Shown here: positions 8,549 to 17,200 of the stretch, one piece after another
Position numbering within the stretch: the stretch's first letter is position 1
Layout of the letters: every line of letters begins with the position of its first letter
Assembly: GCA_013289835.1 (NCBI GenBank)
Contig: JABCZG010000022.1
Location: forward strand, 19,919-83,918
DNA: 64,000 nt
From: Acidobacteriota bacterium
GTDB taxonomy: Bacteria; Acidobacteriota; Terriglobia; Acidiferrales; UBA7541
Reading direction: 5' to 3'
The notes under the pieces: generated by a model
Told to the model about the DNA's origin: nothing
The model's input: only the letters and a program-made list of their open reading frames with translations
Databases searched by the model: none
Position numbers and translations under genes: made by a program

Positions 8549-9091
8549 CTACGATTTCAGGGAATACGGGCTAGAGGCCCGGAATCTCTTTTCGAATTCC
8601 TCGCGGGTGCACATCGTTCGAATGTCGGCGATGCGATCCACAGCGAGAATTCCATCCAGATGATCGATCTCATGCTGCAGCAGCTCGCCCAGATTGCGTT
8701 CTTCGCCGGCGCGAGTTTCGTTCCAGCTTCCTTTCAAATCCTGATAGCGCACGGTGATCTCACGATGCCTTTCTACTTGCATGAAGATAGACAGAAAACT
8801 CAGGCAGGCATCCCAGACTACGATTTTTTCTGCGCTGCGCTCCGTGATTTCGGGATTCACGAGCGGCCAGGCATTTTCTCCCGGCAGCCGCAAGAAAATG
8901 ACGCGCAGGTTTGAACCGATCTGTGGCGCGGCAATCCCACGGCCGTATCCTGTGGTTTGACACCAGTACGCCAGCGTGTCGGCGAGATCGTCCACCAGCG
9001 CTCGAATCTCCGGCACCGCGGGATTTTCCACACGTTGGCACACCTCGCGCAGCCCCGGATTTCCCAGTTGCAATACCGTTCGAATCGCCAT
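8549..9091 (-). CDS. def: Peptide deformylase, divergent motif 2
   Basis: Removes the formyl group from new proteins. The 180-residue protein shows motif 1 as GYGRGIAAPQIG (residues 48-59) and motif 3 as QHEIDHLDG with metal ligands His140 and His144 and catalytic Glu141. Motif 2, normally EGCLS, reads DACLS with the metal ligand Cys96 kept. The fold and ligands are complete, so it should bind metal, but the altered motif marks it as a divergent deformylase, perhaps a second copy. It sits between ogt and a Gfo/Idh oxidoreductase on the same strand, 15 bases after the latter. Confidence 0.88.
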   Translation of the reverse strand: MAIRTVLQLGNPGLREVCQRVENPAVPEIRALVDDLADTLAYWCQTTGYGRGIAAPQIGSNLRVIFLRLPGENAWPLVNPEITERSAEKIVVWDACLSFLSIFMQVERHREITVRYQDLKGSWNETRAGEERNLGELLQHEIDHLDGILAVDRIADIRTMCTREEFEKRFRASSPYSLKS

Positions 9092-9106
9092 GGTCTTTCA
9101 ATCACC

Positions 9107-10123
9107 TTAGACGGGCTCGGGTTTCTCCCATCTCCCCGATTCCGCCGATCGGAAAACCGCCTCAATCACCGCCATGTTGGCAATGGCATCCTCCAACGGC
9201 ACGGGAACTTCGCCGCCTTCGCGAATCGCTCGTGAAAATGAATCGCCCTGGACCGTATATTGGTCGCAGACTGGAATCGTCTCCGTTCGAATTCCCGTGC
9301 CCAAGACATCTCGGCCATCATCAACGAAGATCCGCGTCGGCCGGTCGTTCGGAGCATTAAACGGAATCTCAATCTCGATATGCCCTTTGGTTCCCAGGAA
9401 TTGCATCCGTTGGTACGGCACCATCTGCGTGCTACAGGTGAACACCGCCTGCCCTGCCGGAAACTCCATTATCACGGAACTCAGCCGGTCCGTGCCGAAC
9501 TCCGGGTCTCGCTCCATGACACTTGCCACCCGCAGGGGCTCTTCGCCAAAAATCCAGCGCGAAGTTGTGATCGGATAGCAACCGATGTCCATCATTCCAC
9601 CGCCACCCCAGTCCGCCACGTTGCGCACATTCTTCGGATCGCGATTGAAGTAGCTGAACGCGCCGACGATCGCGCGCAACTCTCCGACGACACCGTGCCG
9701 AACCAAATCGCGGACTCGCAGCCACTGTGGATGCGTCTTCACCATGAATGCCTCGCCGATCTTAACGCTGCAGCGGTTTCGCGTCGCAAGCAGCGTGCGC
9801 CCCTCCGCCACCGTCAAGCTCAGCGGCTTCTCGCAAAGAACATGCTTCCCAGCCTCCGCCGCTTTGATCGACCACGGCACATGCAGATGATTGGGCAGCG
9901 GATTATAAGTAGCCTCAATCTCCGGATCGGCTAGCAGTTCTTCATACGATCCATACGCTTTGGAAATTCCCAACTGGTGCGCGGCGTCTTCTGCCTTCGC
10001 CAAATCACGCGAGGCAATCGCCGTCACCGTACTCCACTCCCCCTTCTGCATCCCCGGTATGACCTTGCGGACGGCGATTCCTGCTACTCCCAGCACTCCC
10101 CATTTCACTTTGCCCTGATTCAC
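9107..10123 (-). CDS. Gfo/Idh/MocA-family NAD(P)-dependent oxidoreductase
   Basis: A sugar- or inositol-type dehydrogenase of about 338 residues. The Rossmann nucleotide loop is KVKWGVLGVAGIA at the N-terminus, followed by YNPLPNHLHVPWSIKAAEAGKHVLCEKPLSLT, where the EKP lysine is the family hallmark. The C-terminal substrate domain contains GGGGMMDIGCYPI with the usual catalytic-region His/Asp area replaced by a Cys-Tyr pair. The frame is open to a GTG at 10162, but a GTG at 10123 has a good site (GAGAGGA, about 8 bases upstream) and lies directly before the conserved start, so I use it. Substrate cannot be told. Confidence 0.88.
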   Translation of the reverse strand: MNQGKVKWGVLGVAGIAVRKVIPGMQKGEWSTVTAIASRDLAKAEDAAHQLGISKAYGSYEELLADPEIEATYNPLPNHLHVPWSIKAAEAGKHVLCEKPLSLTVAEGRTLLATRNRCSVKIGEAFMVKTHPQWLRVRDLVRHGVVGELRAIVGAFSYFNRDPKNVRNVADWGGGGMMDIGCYPITTSRWIFGEEPLRVASVMERDPEFGTDRLSSVIMEFPAGQAVFTCSTQMVPYQRMQFLGTKGHIEIEIPFNAPNDRPTRIFVDDGRDVLGTGIRTETIPVCDQYTVQGDSFSRAIREGGEVPVPLEDAIANMAVIEAVFRSAESGRWEKPEPV

Positions 10124-10323
10124 GATCGTTCCTCTCGCCTCATTTCCATTCCGTTCTATCACGCATTCTCGCGGCGTCCAATGCAGGACTTGCGGACCAC
10201 CTTGCCAGCACTTAAAAAAGTCACTCCAAAAACGTGCCCATCGGCTCTCGTCGCGGTATCATTCCGCGCGGGAGTTTCAATGTACAGACCCACGCTCCCG
10301 CAAATCTGAGGAGGACCAATCGA

Positions 10324-10890
10324 ATGCGCAAAGGAATGACCATCCTGCTCTTTGGGATGCTCGCTCTGTGTACGCCGCCCGCAGCCAACCGGCTCTGGGG
10401 ACAGGCCGAAAAGAAAGATGCCATGCCCGATCCGGCCGTAAAGGTAGGGGACATGGCGCCGGACTTCACCCTGATGGATACACATCGCAACCAAGTGTCG
10501 TTGCATGACTTCCGCGGCAAGAAAAACGTCGCGCTGGCGTTTTACATCTTTGCCTTCACCGGTGGTTGAACCAAGCAAATGCAGAACTTCCAGCAAAATT
10601 TGCAGAAGCTGGAAGCTGCAGACACCCAAGTCTTGGGTGTAAGTATGGATAGCACCTTCAGCAACGCCGCGTGGGCCGAAAAAATCGCCGTCACTTTCCC
10701 CCTCCTCAGCGATTGGGGCGGCGATGTCACCAAGCAATACGGTCTGTACAATTCCAAATACAAAGCGGCGCGCCGCGTGAATTATCTGATCGACAAGAGC
10801 GGCAAAGTGGTCGAAATGCAAATTGACAGCGAGGCAGTGGATCCCACGAAGCTTGTGACGCTGTGCGAGCGCCGCAAGTCCACGGAGTAG
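10324..10890 (+). CDS. Probable selenocysteine peroxiredoxin (in-frame TGA at residue 82), exported
   Basis: Peroxiredoxin/AhpC-TSA-fold thiol peroxidase of 188 residues if the TGA at 10567-10569 is read through. Before it lie VGDMAPDFTLMDTHRNQVSL and ALAFYIFAFTGG; after it TKQMQNFQQNLQKLEA, VLGVSMDSTFSNAAWAEKI and FPLLSDWGGDVTKQYGLY. In Cys homologues this exact place is the peroxidatic cysteine (F-T-x-x-C-T). The TGA is therefore most simply read as selenocysteine (Sec82). A strong hairpin begins 11 bases after it. Start ATG 10324 has a strong site (GAGGAGGA, 10308-10315). Residues 1-28 look like a signal peptide, so the protein should act outside the cytoplasm. A second Cys lies at residue 181. 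Alternatives: sequencing error at a TGT/TGC codon, or a recent pseudogene. Confidence 0.82.
10580..10620 (+). promoter_or_regulatory. SECIS-like hairpin just after the in-frame TGA
   Basis: In bacteria selenocysteine insertion needs an mRNA hairpin within the coding region right after the UGA, bound by SelB. Here TGCAG (10580-10584) pairs with CTGCA (10616-10620), a two-base AA bulge (10585-10586) follows, and CTTCCAGC (10587-10594) pairs with GCTGGAAG (10608-10615), giving 13 pairs around a 13-base loop. The loop begins 26 bases after the TGA, within the spacing known for bacterial SECIS elements. The usual G near the start of the loop is not obvious, although an alternative inner pairing (GCAA with TTGC) is possible. 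Confidence 0.65.
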
Positions 10891-11255
10891 CCGGAGACGA
10901 ACACCACCAAACGCTCTTCGTCCGACCGCTGCGCTGCTGCTGCCGAGGACGAAGAGCGTTTGTTCCATTCACATTTCCTTGAACCATTTCTTGAACCATT
11001 ATTGAACCATCAGCAGATTCAGCGGCTTCAGGTGGAACTCCGGGTTGGCAAACCTCAGGCATGCGGGCAATCCTTGAATCTCCCTAACGGAGTTCTAGTA
11101 CTCACTTCTGCTTACTCCAAATTATTTTACTTTTCTTGCAGTACCCCCTGAAAAATAGAATAGAATATTCGCGTTTTGCAGTGTGCTGTCTCGCGATTTT
11201 GGCGGCGGGTATCTCCGCAGGATGCTTGGGCCAGCTATTCGCCTCGGGGGATGTC
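10891..11255. other. Intergenic region before the pilin gene
   Basis: About 365 bases. The first part holds a terminator-like long hairpin (10908-10962). The rest is AT-richer near 11100-11160 and should contain the pilin promoter. I saw no sigma-54 GG/GC element. An open frame continuous with the pilin starts at 11136 and encodes a hydrophobic stretch, discussed under findings. Confidence 0.45.
10908..10962 (+). terminator. Long perfect hairpin after the peroxiredoxin gene
   Basis: Arms at 10908-10923 and 10947-10962 are perfect 16-base complements (CAAACGCTCTTCGTCC and its complement) around a 23-base loop, 17 bases after the peroxiredoxin stop. Only two T follow, so it may end transcription weakly or protect the mRNA end. 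Confidence 0.5.
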
Positions 11256-11729
11256 ATGCGAACTCAAAAAGGCTTTTCGCTCATCGAGCTGCTTCTCGTG
11301 GTATCGGTAATTTTAATCATTTCCGCTATCGCAGTTCCGAATTTTCTTCGCTCCCGTCTGCGGGCCAATGAGGCATCCGCCGTTGCTTCGCTGCGGGTAA
11401 TCGAAACAGGCGCCGTGACTTACTCCATGACCTACCCGGACCAAGGATTCCCGGCCCAACTCACGAGTCTTGGCGGGGTCAATCCCTGTACCGCCAGTTC
11501 CACGACATCTTGCTTGATTGACGACGTGCTAGCGCAAGGAATCAAGGGCGGTTATTCGTTTGATTGGGCGGGCGATGGGGCCACACCCTCGGTTGCGTTT
11601 GCTCTCACCGCTACACCTCAGGTGGTTGGTTCGTCGGGGCAGCGCATGTTCTGCACCGATCAGGGCGGCGTGATTTACTTCGATCCGTCTGGGTCGGGCT
11701 GTACAAACGGCAGCCAGCCTTTACAGTAA
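11256..11729 (+). CDS. Type IV pilin-like protein (prepilin)
   Basis: A 157-residue prepilin. The six-residue leader MRTQKG ends in Gly, then FSLIELLLVVSVILIISAIAVPNFL gives the class III prepilin cleavage site (G before F, Glu at +5) and the N-terminal helix that packs in the pilus core. The globular part has four cysteines that could form disulfides (CTASSTTSC, MFCTDQGG, GSGCTNG). Prepilin peptidase and an NtrC-type regulator lie elsewhere in this window. The ATG at 11256 is preceded by GGGGGA and gives a standard short leader; the frame is open further upstream to 11136. It could be a major pilin or a minor pilin or pseudopilin. Confidence 0.88.
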   Translation: MRTQKGFSLIELLLVVSVILIISAIAVPNFLRSRLRANEASAVASLRVIETGAVTYSMTYPDQGFPAQLTSLGGVNPCTASSTTSCLIDDVLAQGIKGGYSFDWAGDGATPSVAFALTATPQVVGSSGQRMFCTDQGGVIYFDPSGSGCTNGSQPLQ

Positions 11730-11819
11730 TGTCTTCGTAGTGGTCCCGCAACAATCCTGGGTAGGCTCCCCGCCTTTGGCTCCTTTCTTCGAGGAGTGCT
11801 AGAATCGCTTGGAACGCCC

Positions 11820-13244
11820 ATGACACCGAAAACGCTCTATCAAAAGATCTGGGACTCCCATGTGGTTCGCGAGGAGACCGGACAGCCCTCCATCATCTAT
11901 ATTGACCGCCACCTAATCCATGAGGGCACCTCGCCGCAAGCCTTCGCCGGGCTACGCGCCGAAGGCCGCAAGGTCCGCCGCCCCGATCTTACTTTTGCGG
12001 TGATGGACCATTCCGTCTCCACCACGGACAGGACGCTGCCGATCCTCGACAACGACGCCAAGCTGCAGTTCGAGGCGCTGGAAAAAAATTGCCGCGAATC
12101 GGGCGTCCGCCTGTTCGACATGAACAGCAAGAATCAGGGCATCGTGCACATCATCGGCCCGGAACTTGGCATTACCCAGCCCGGCCAGACGATCGTTTGC
12201 GGCGACAGCCACACCTCCACGCATGGTGCGTTCGGCACGCTGGCATTCGGCATCGGCACCAGCGAGGTCGAGCACGTCCTGGCCACACAGTGCCTGGTGC
12301 AATCGCGCTCGAAGACGCTTCACATTCTTGTTCACGGCAAGCGGCCCAAGGGTGTCACCGCCAAGGACCTTATCCTTGCGATCATCGGAAAAACGGGCAT
12401 CGCAGGTGGCACCGGGCACGTTGCGGAATACGGTGGCGAGGCTATCCGTTCTCTTTCCATGGATGGCCGCATGACTGTTTGCAATATGACCATTGAGGGC
12501 GGAGCGCGCGCTGGAATGGTTGCGCCGGATGAAACTACCTTTGCGTATCTCGAGGGCCGGCCGTTTGTGCCGCGTGGAAAAGCGTTTCAAGAGGCAGTCG
12601 AGCGTTGGAAACTGCTCAAGAGCGATGGCAGCGCCCACTTTGACATGAAGGTCGAGCTGCAAGCCGAACAGATTGCTCCACAAGTGACCTGGGGCACGAA
12701 TCCCGGCATGGTGACGAGCGTCACCGCTCGCGTGCCTGATCCGCATGACTTCAAGGATCTCAACGATCAGAAAGCGACGGAAAGCGCGCTCAAATATATG
12801 GGGCTGAAGGCCGGCACGCCCATCGTGGATATTCCCGTGGACCGCGTGTTCATCGGCTCGTGCACCAATTCGCGGCTCGATGATCTCCGCGCGGCTGCGC
12901 ATTTTGTAGCGGGCAAGCACGTGGCGAAGAACATCAAGCAAGCGCTGATCGTTCCCGGCTCGCGCGGCATCAAGACGCAAGCCGAAAAAGAAGGCCTCGA
13001 CAAAATATTCCGCGACGCTGGATTCGAATGGCGCGACGCCGGCTGCAGCATGTGCATCGGCATGAATGCAGACGTCCTGCCGCCGCACGAGCGCAGCGCC
13101 AGCACCAGCAATCGCAACTTCGAAGGTCGCCAGGGGAAGGACAGCCGCACGCATCTCGTCAGCCCAGTCATGGCCGCTGCTGCCGCCATTGCCGGCCATT
13201 TCGTGGATGTTCGTTCGCTCGACGACGTTTCCTCCGTCGAGTAG
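11820..13244 (+). CDS. leuC: 3-isopropylmalate dehydratase large subunit
   Basis: Leucine biosynthesis, isomerising 2- to 3-isopropylmalate with LeuD. The 474-residue protein starts TPKTLYQKIWDSHVV, a typical LeuC N-terminus. The 4Fe-4S cluster cysteines are in VFIGSCTNSRLDDLRAA and in DAGCSMCIGMNAD. The substrate region GDSHTSTHGAFGTLAFGIGTSEVEHVLATQ is intact. A GTG at 11796 is in frame with a nearby GAGG, but the ATG at 11820 matches the family start. leuD follows 91 bases later on the same strand. Confidence 0.97.
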   Translation: MTPKTLYQKIWDSHVVREETGQPSIIYIDRHLIHEGTSPQAFAGLRAEGRKVRRPDLTFAVMDHSVSTTDRTLPILDNDAKLQFEALEKNCRESGVRLFDMNSKNQGIVHIIGPELGITQPGQTIVCGDSHTSTHGAFGTLAFGIGTSEVEHVLATQCLVQSRSKTLHILVHGKRPKGVTAKDLILAIIGKTGIAGGTGHVAEYGGEAIRSLSMDGRMTVCNMTIEGGARAGMVAPDETTFAYLEGRPFVPRGKAFQEAVERWKLLKSDGSAHFDMKVELQAEQIAPQVTWGTNPGMVTSVTARVPDPHDFKDLNDQKATESALKYMGLKAGTPIVDIPVDRVFIGSCTNSRLDDLRAAAHFVAGKHVAKNIKQALIVPGSRGIKTQAEKEGLDKIFRDAGFEWRDAGCSMCIGMNADVLPPHERSASTSNRNFEGRQGKDSRTHLVSPVMAAAAAIAGHFVDVRSLDDVSSVE

Positions 13245-13335
13245 GTTTTCGTAACGCCCACGGCGCCTTTGACTTGTTTCTGTTGTTGGGCCGGATTTCA
13301 GTCCGCCTTGTTCTTGTGCCAGGAGCCACGATCGC

Positions 13336-13977
13336 ATGCAACCGTTCTCAGCACACACCGGCATGGTCATGCCGCTTGACCGCGTCAACGTGGACACCGA
13401 CCAGATGGTGCCCAAGCAATTCCTGAAAGCGCTGACGCGCGAAGGCTTCGGCCGCATTCTCTTTTATGACTGGCGCTATCTGCCCGGCGAGAAACCGAAT
13501 CCCGAATTTGTCTTGAATTTTCCGCGCTACAAGGGCGCCTCGGTCCTGCTGGCGCGCGCCAACTTTGGCTGCGGCTCCAGCCGCGAGCACGCTCCCTGGG
13601 GTGTGAAGGATTACGGCTTCCGCGTGATCGTTGCGCCGAGCTACGCAGACATTTTTTACAACAACTGCTTCAAGAACGGCATTCTGCCCGCGACGCTTCT
13701 CGAAGATCAAATCGAGGAACTCTTCCAGCGCACCGATAAGGAAGAAGGCTATTCGCTGACCGTCAATCTGCCGAACCAGACCATCGCCGACAAACACGGC
13801 CTCATGTTCAAATTTGAAATTGCGCCGTCGCGAAAAGAAGTCTTGCTCAAAGGCCTCGATGACATCGGCACCACGCTGCTGCACGAGCCGGACATCACGG
13901 AGTACGAGAAATCGCACGCCGCTTCGGCCACCATGTACGACGCTGTGGATGTGAAGTATTACTCCAACGGCCGCTGA
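13336..13977 (+). CDS. leuD: 3-isopropylmalate dehydratase small subunit
   Basis: Swivelling-domain partner of LeuC. The 213-residue protein shows MPLDRVNVDTDQMVPKQFL near the start and the key active-site loop ANFGCGSSREHAPWGVKDYGFRVIVAPSYADIFYNNCFKNGILP. Length is normal for the bacterial small subunit. The ATG at 13336 follows a good site (CCAGGAGCC). No leuA or leuB is next to it; a LeuA-like gene lies 7 kb away on the other strand. Confidence 0.96.
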   Translation: MQPFSAHTGMVMPLDRVNVDTDQMVPKQFLKALTREGFGRILFYDWRYLPGEKPNPEFVLNFPRYKGASVLLARANFGCGSSREHAPWGVKDYGFRVIVAPSYADIFYNNCFKNGILPATLLEDQIEELFQRTDKEEGYSLTVNLPNQTIADKHGLMFKFEIAPSRKEVLLKGLDDIGTTLLHEPDITEYEKSHAASATMYDAVDVKYYSNGR

Positions 13978-14293
13978 AGTTAGATTGAATCTCTAAAAGC
14001 ACTCCTAGGCTGGCCTTACATCGAACTCAGACAAAATCGATATGGACCGCGCTTGCGTACCAGTACTTGGAGAGCTTGTTGGATTCCCCGCTGCGATTTC
14101 AAACTCAAAATTCTGCTGTAGCAAATCGATTCTCTTCCTGGACTTCTTTTTCTAAATCCTTTCTAAATAGCGTCATTCTAGTTGACTCCCAATTAAGGCC
14201 GGCGTAAGGTACCTCCAACCAGGAGGGGGACCGTGTCGAAATCCGAACTACAAGGTCTCACTCAGACCGTTAGTTAACTCAAAAGGGGGAGAT
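13978..14293. other. Promoter region of the TonB receptor
   Basis: About 316 bases between leuD and the receptor gene. It is AT-richer than its surroundings around 14090-14190. A -35/-10 pair is visible at 14182-14210. No hairpin terminator after leuD and no riboswitch-like fold were recognised. Confidence 0.45.
14182..14210 (+). promoter_or_regulatory. Putative sigma-70 promoter for the TonB receptor
   Basis: TTGACT at 14182-14187, a 17-base spacer, then TAAGGT at 14205-14210. The -35 is close to consensus and the -10 is fair. It lies about 85 bases before the ATG at 14294. Confidence 0.4.
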
Positions 14294-17200
14294 ATGAGTC
14301 TCGAAAACTGTAGATGGCTCAGGGGTGTAGTCATCTCATTTGCAGTACTGCTGTTGGTTTGGTCGGCCCAGGGGACGTATGGTCAAGGCGCATTTGCCAC
14401 AATCACTGGCCGTGTCCTCGATCCGAAGGGTGCGTCGGTACTGAATGCGGATGTAACGGCAACGAATACGGAAACTGGCATCGAGCGCAAGACCAAGACG
14501 ACTTCGGATGGTCTCTACCGCTTCGATAATTTGCCGCCAGGAATCTACGACGTAACGTTGGATGCCAGCGGATTCAACAAGGCGGAAGCTAAATCCGTCA
14601 AGTTGCAGGTAGGTGAGATGCGCGACGTCAATTTTAATCTCGAATTGGCGGGGCAAAAGCAGTCAGTCGTAGTCACTTCGGAGCTGCCCTTGGTCGAAAC
14701 GACCAAGACCGATGTCTCGACGGTGATTGACGATAAAGACGTCGCTGACTTGCCCACGACGACTTCGTTCGGCAACATAGGCGGCGTCGCCAATGACTAT
14801 GAAGGCTTGGCCGCTACCGCACCGGGAGTCAAATATGACTATACCGGGAACTCGGCCGACATCGTCGGCCCCGGCGCCACCAACTCACGAGGGATCACGG
14901 TCAACTTGGACGGCGGAAACATTTCCGACCAAGTTGTTTCCTCGCGCGACGCTCTCGGTGCCACGGTGGAGGAAGTGAAAGAATTCCAGGTTCTGACCAA
15001 TAATTACAACGCGGAATATGGACAGGCCGGAAACATCGTTTTGAATGTGATTACCAAATCCGGTACGAACCAGATTCATGGTGATTGGCACAGCTACTTC
15101 CGTGGCCGGAACTTGGGCGCCTCCGACTTCTTTTACAATCTTAACGACCCAGTGGACCGCGCGCCGTTCTTCAAGCATGAGAATGGTTTCACTGTTGGAG
15201 GACCACTCATCAAGGATCGTGTGTTCTGGTTCGGCAGCTGGGAGAAGGTCGCCGAGGGTGCGCCGACCACTACCACGCCCTTTGGATCTTCGGTCACCGT
15301 GAGTCAACCGACCAACGAAATCCTTGGGTCCGCCAAAGTTGATGCAAAACTCACCGACAAGCACATGTTGACGATCCGCTACAACCTGCAGCGAGATACA
15401 AGCGGCAACTTGCTGGTGCAAACCGGCCCGAACACCGACCCGAGCGGCTTCGTCTCCTCCGTAGTCCACGACAACGGACTGAATATCGGCATGGTTTCGA
15501 CACTGTCTCCGCACATCGTCAATGAAGCGCGATTCTACTGGCATCGATTCTTGTCTCAAACGCCTGACGCTTCCACCTTACCGGGAGAGGTTCTACCCTC
15601 GGCCTATGTGGGAGCGGACTTCTGCTGCCCGCAAGGAGCATTGCAAAACCGTTTCCAATACATAGACAACCTTTCCTGGACCCGCGGCGCACACACCTTC
15701 AAGTTCGGCGCGAACATCAGCCATTTTCCGTATGATTCGATCTTCCAGCAGTATCATTACGGCGCCTATCAGTCTTTCTCGACAGGTGGCTGCACGAACT
15801 CCCTCTTTTCCAATGCGGGTGCCCAAAACTTGTGCCCGAACCAGTTTACATTTGGATCGGGACCGGGCTACGTGGCTAGCGCCGACAACATTTATGGAGT
15901 TTATGCCCAGGACACCTGGCAGTTGACCCACACCATCACGGTGAACTATGGGCTTCGTTATGACGTGGAGGTAGGCGCCTTTAAAGGCGGGACGATCGTG
16001 AATCCAACCGTCCCCGGTAGCGGCTGTTTCCAATCGAACGGCCTCATCCCAGCTTGTGGTTCAGACAAGAACAATTGGCAACCCCGGCTAGGAGTCGCCT
16101 GGAGCCCGAGTTACAGCTCTGGCTTCATGCATACACTCTTTGGCGATTCGGGCAAGTCTGTGATTCGGGCGTCGGGAGCGGTTGTGACGGAAATGGCCTA
16201 TTTGAACGTCGCCCTGGACTCGCTGAACTTTGACGGCAAGAACCTGAATACAGCCACCATCGCGGCACCGGCTTCCGATTGTTTCCTAGCGAACGGCAAG
16301 CCAAATCCAGCTCCCACGGCAGCGGACGCTCAGGCATGCGCTGTTTTGACCGCCTATCCGAACGCGCCGTCTCAGACGGCTCTCTTGCCGTTTACGACTT
16401 CCACAGGCAATTTTGGCCGCGTTCGCCCGATTTCGCCAACAATCAAGAACCCGAGCATATACATGGCATCTCTGGCGATCAGCCGACAGATTGGACCCTC
16501 TTTCGTGTGGAGTGTTGGCTATCAGGGTGTATTCGGCCACGGACTCTTCGGCGAGTCAGATCAGAACTTCCCGACCCCCGTGGCTGATCCAGCCCATCCC
16601 GGCTACTTCTACTTCCCAGCTACCGGAGGTAACGATCGGCCTAATCCTCTATTCGGAGCAATCCGTACCAACTTCAGCAACCGTACCTCCGGATATAACG
16701 GAGCGTACGTCACTGCCCAAAAGCGGCTGTCGCACCACTTTCAGTTCCAGGGCAGCTACACTTATTCGAAGACGATGGCGACGGGCGAGGACTTCTTTGG
16801 CCTCTCCGAACCTGCGAACCCGCTGGCCCCGCTCAGCCTGGATCGTGCCCTGTCACAACAGGATATTCGTCATTTGGCAAACTTTAGCTTCGTAGCGGAT
16901 ACGAAGAGCCTTTTCCACACACCGATCGTAAACCAAGTCCTCAACAACTGGACCTTCGGTATGACTGGAACGCTGCAATCCGGCCGACCGTATCCCGTGT
17001 CGACCGGCGACGGAACGTTTACTGGCGACAACTTCCCGGCCCTGGGTTCGGAAACGAACCAGCGGCCCAACATCTGTGAACCCAACACGACGATACCAGG
17101 TTGCGCGGGGCTGCCGGCCGGGACGCTCGTCAGCACCAACATCGGCTCAATCTCCGGCAGCAACTACGAGATCATCCAGCAGGGCATCACCGTCTGCAAT

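Noticed and set aside
10579..10890. Separate small gene starting at the ATG after the in-frame TGA
   Set aside because: It has no ribosome binding site of its own, lacks the first half of the peroxiredoxin fold and lies inside the hairpin. Reading through the TGA explains both halves better.
11080..11255. Sigma-54 promoter ahead of the pilin
   Set aside because: No GG at -24 with GC at -12 could be found in the right spacing.
11952..13457. Long open frame on the minus strand opposite leuC and the start of leuD
   Set aside because: leuC and leuD on the plus strand have full family motifs. The antisense frame shows no recognisable domain and is open because of GC-rich codon structure.
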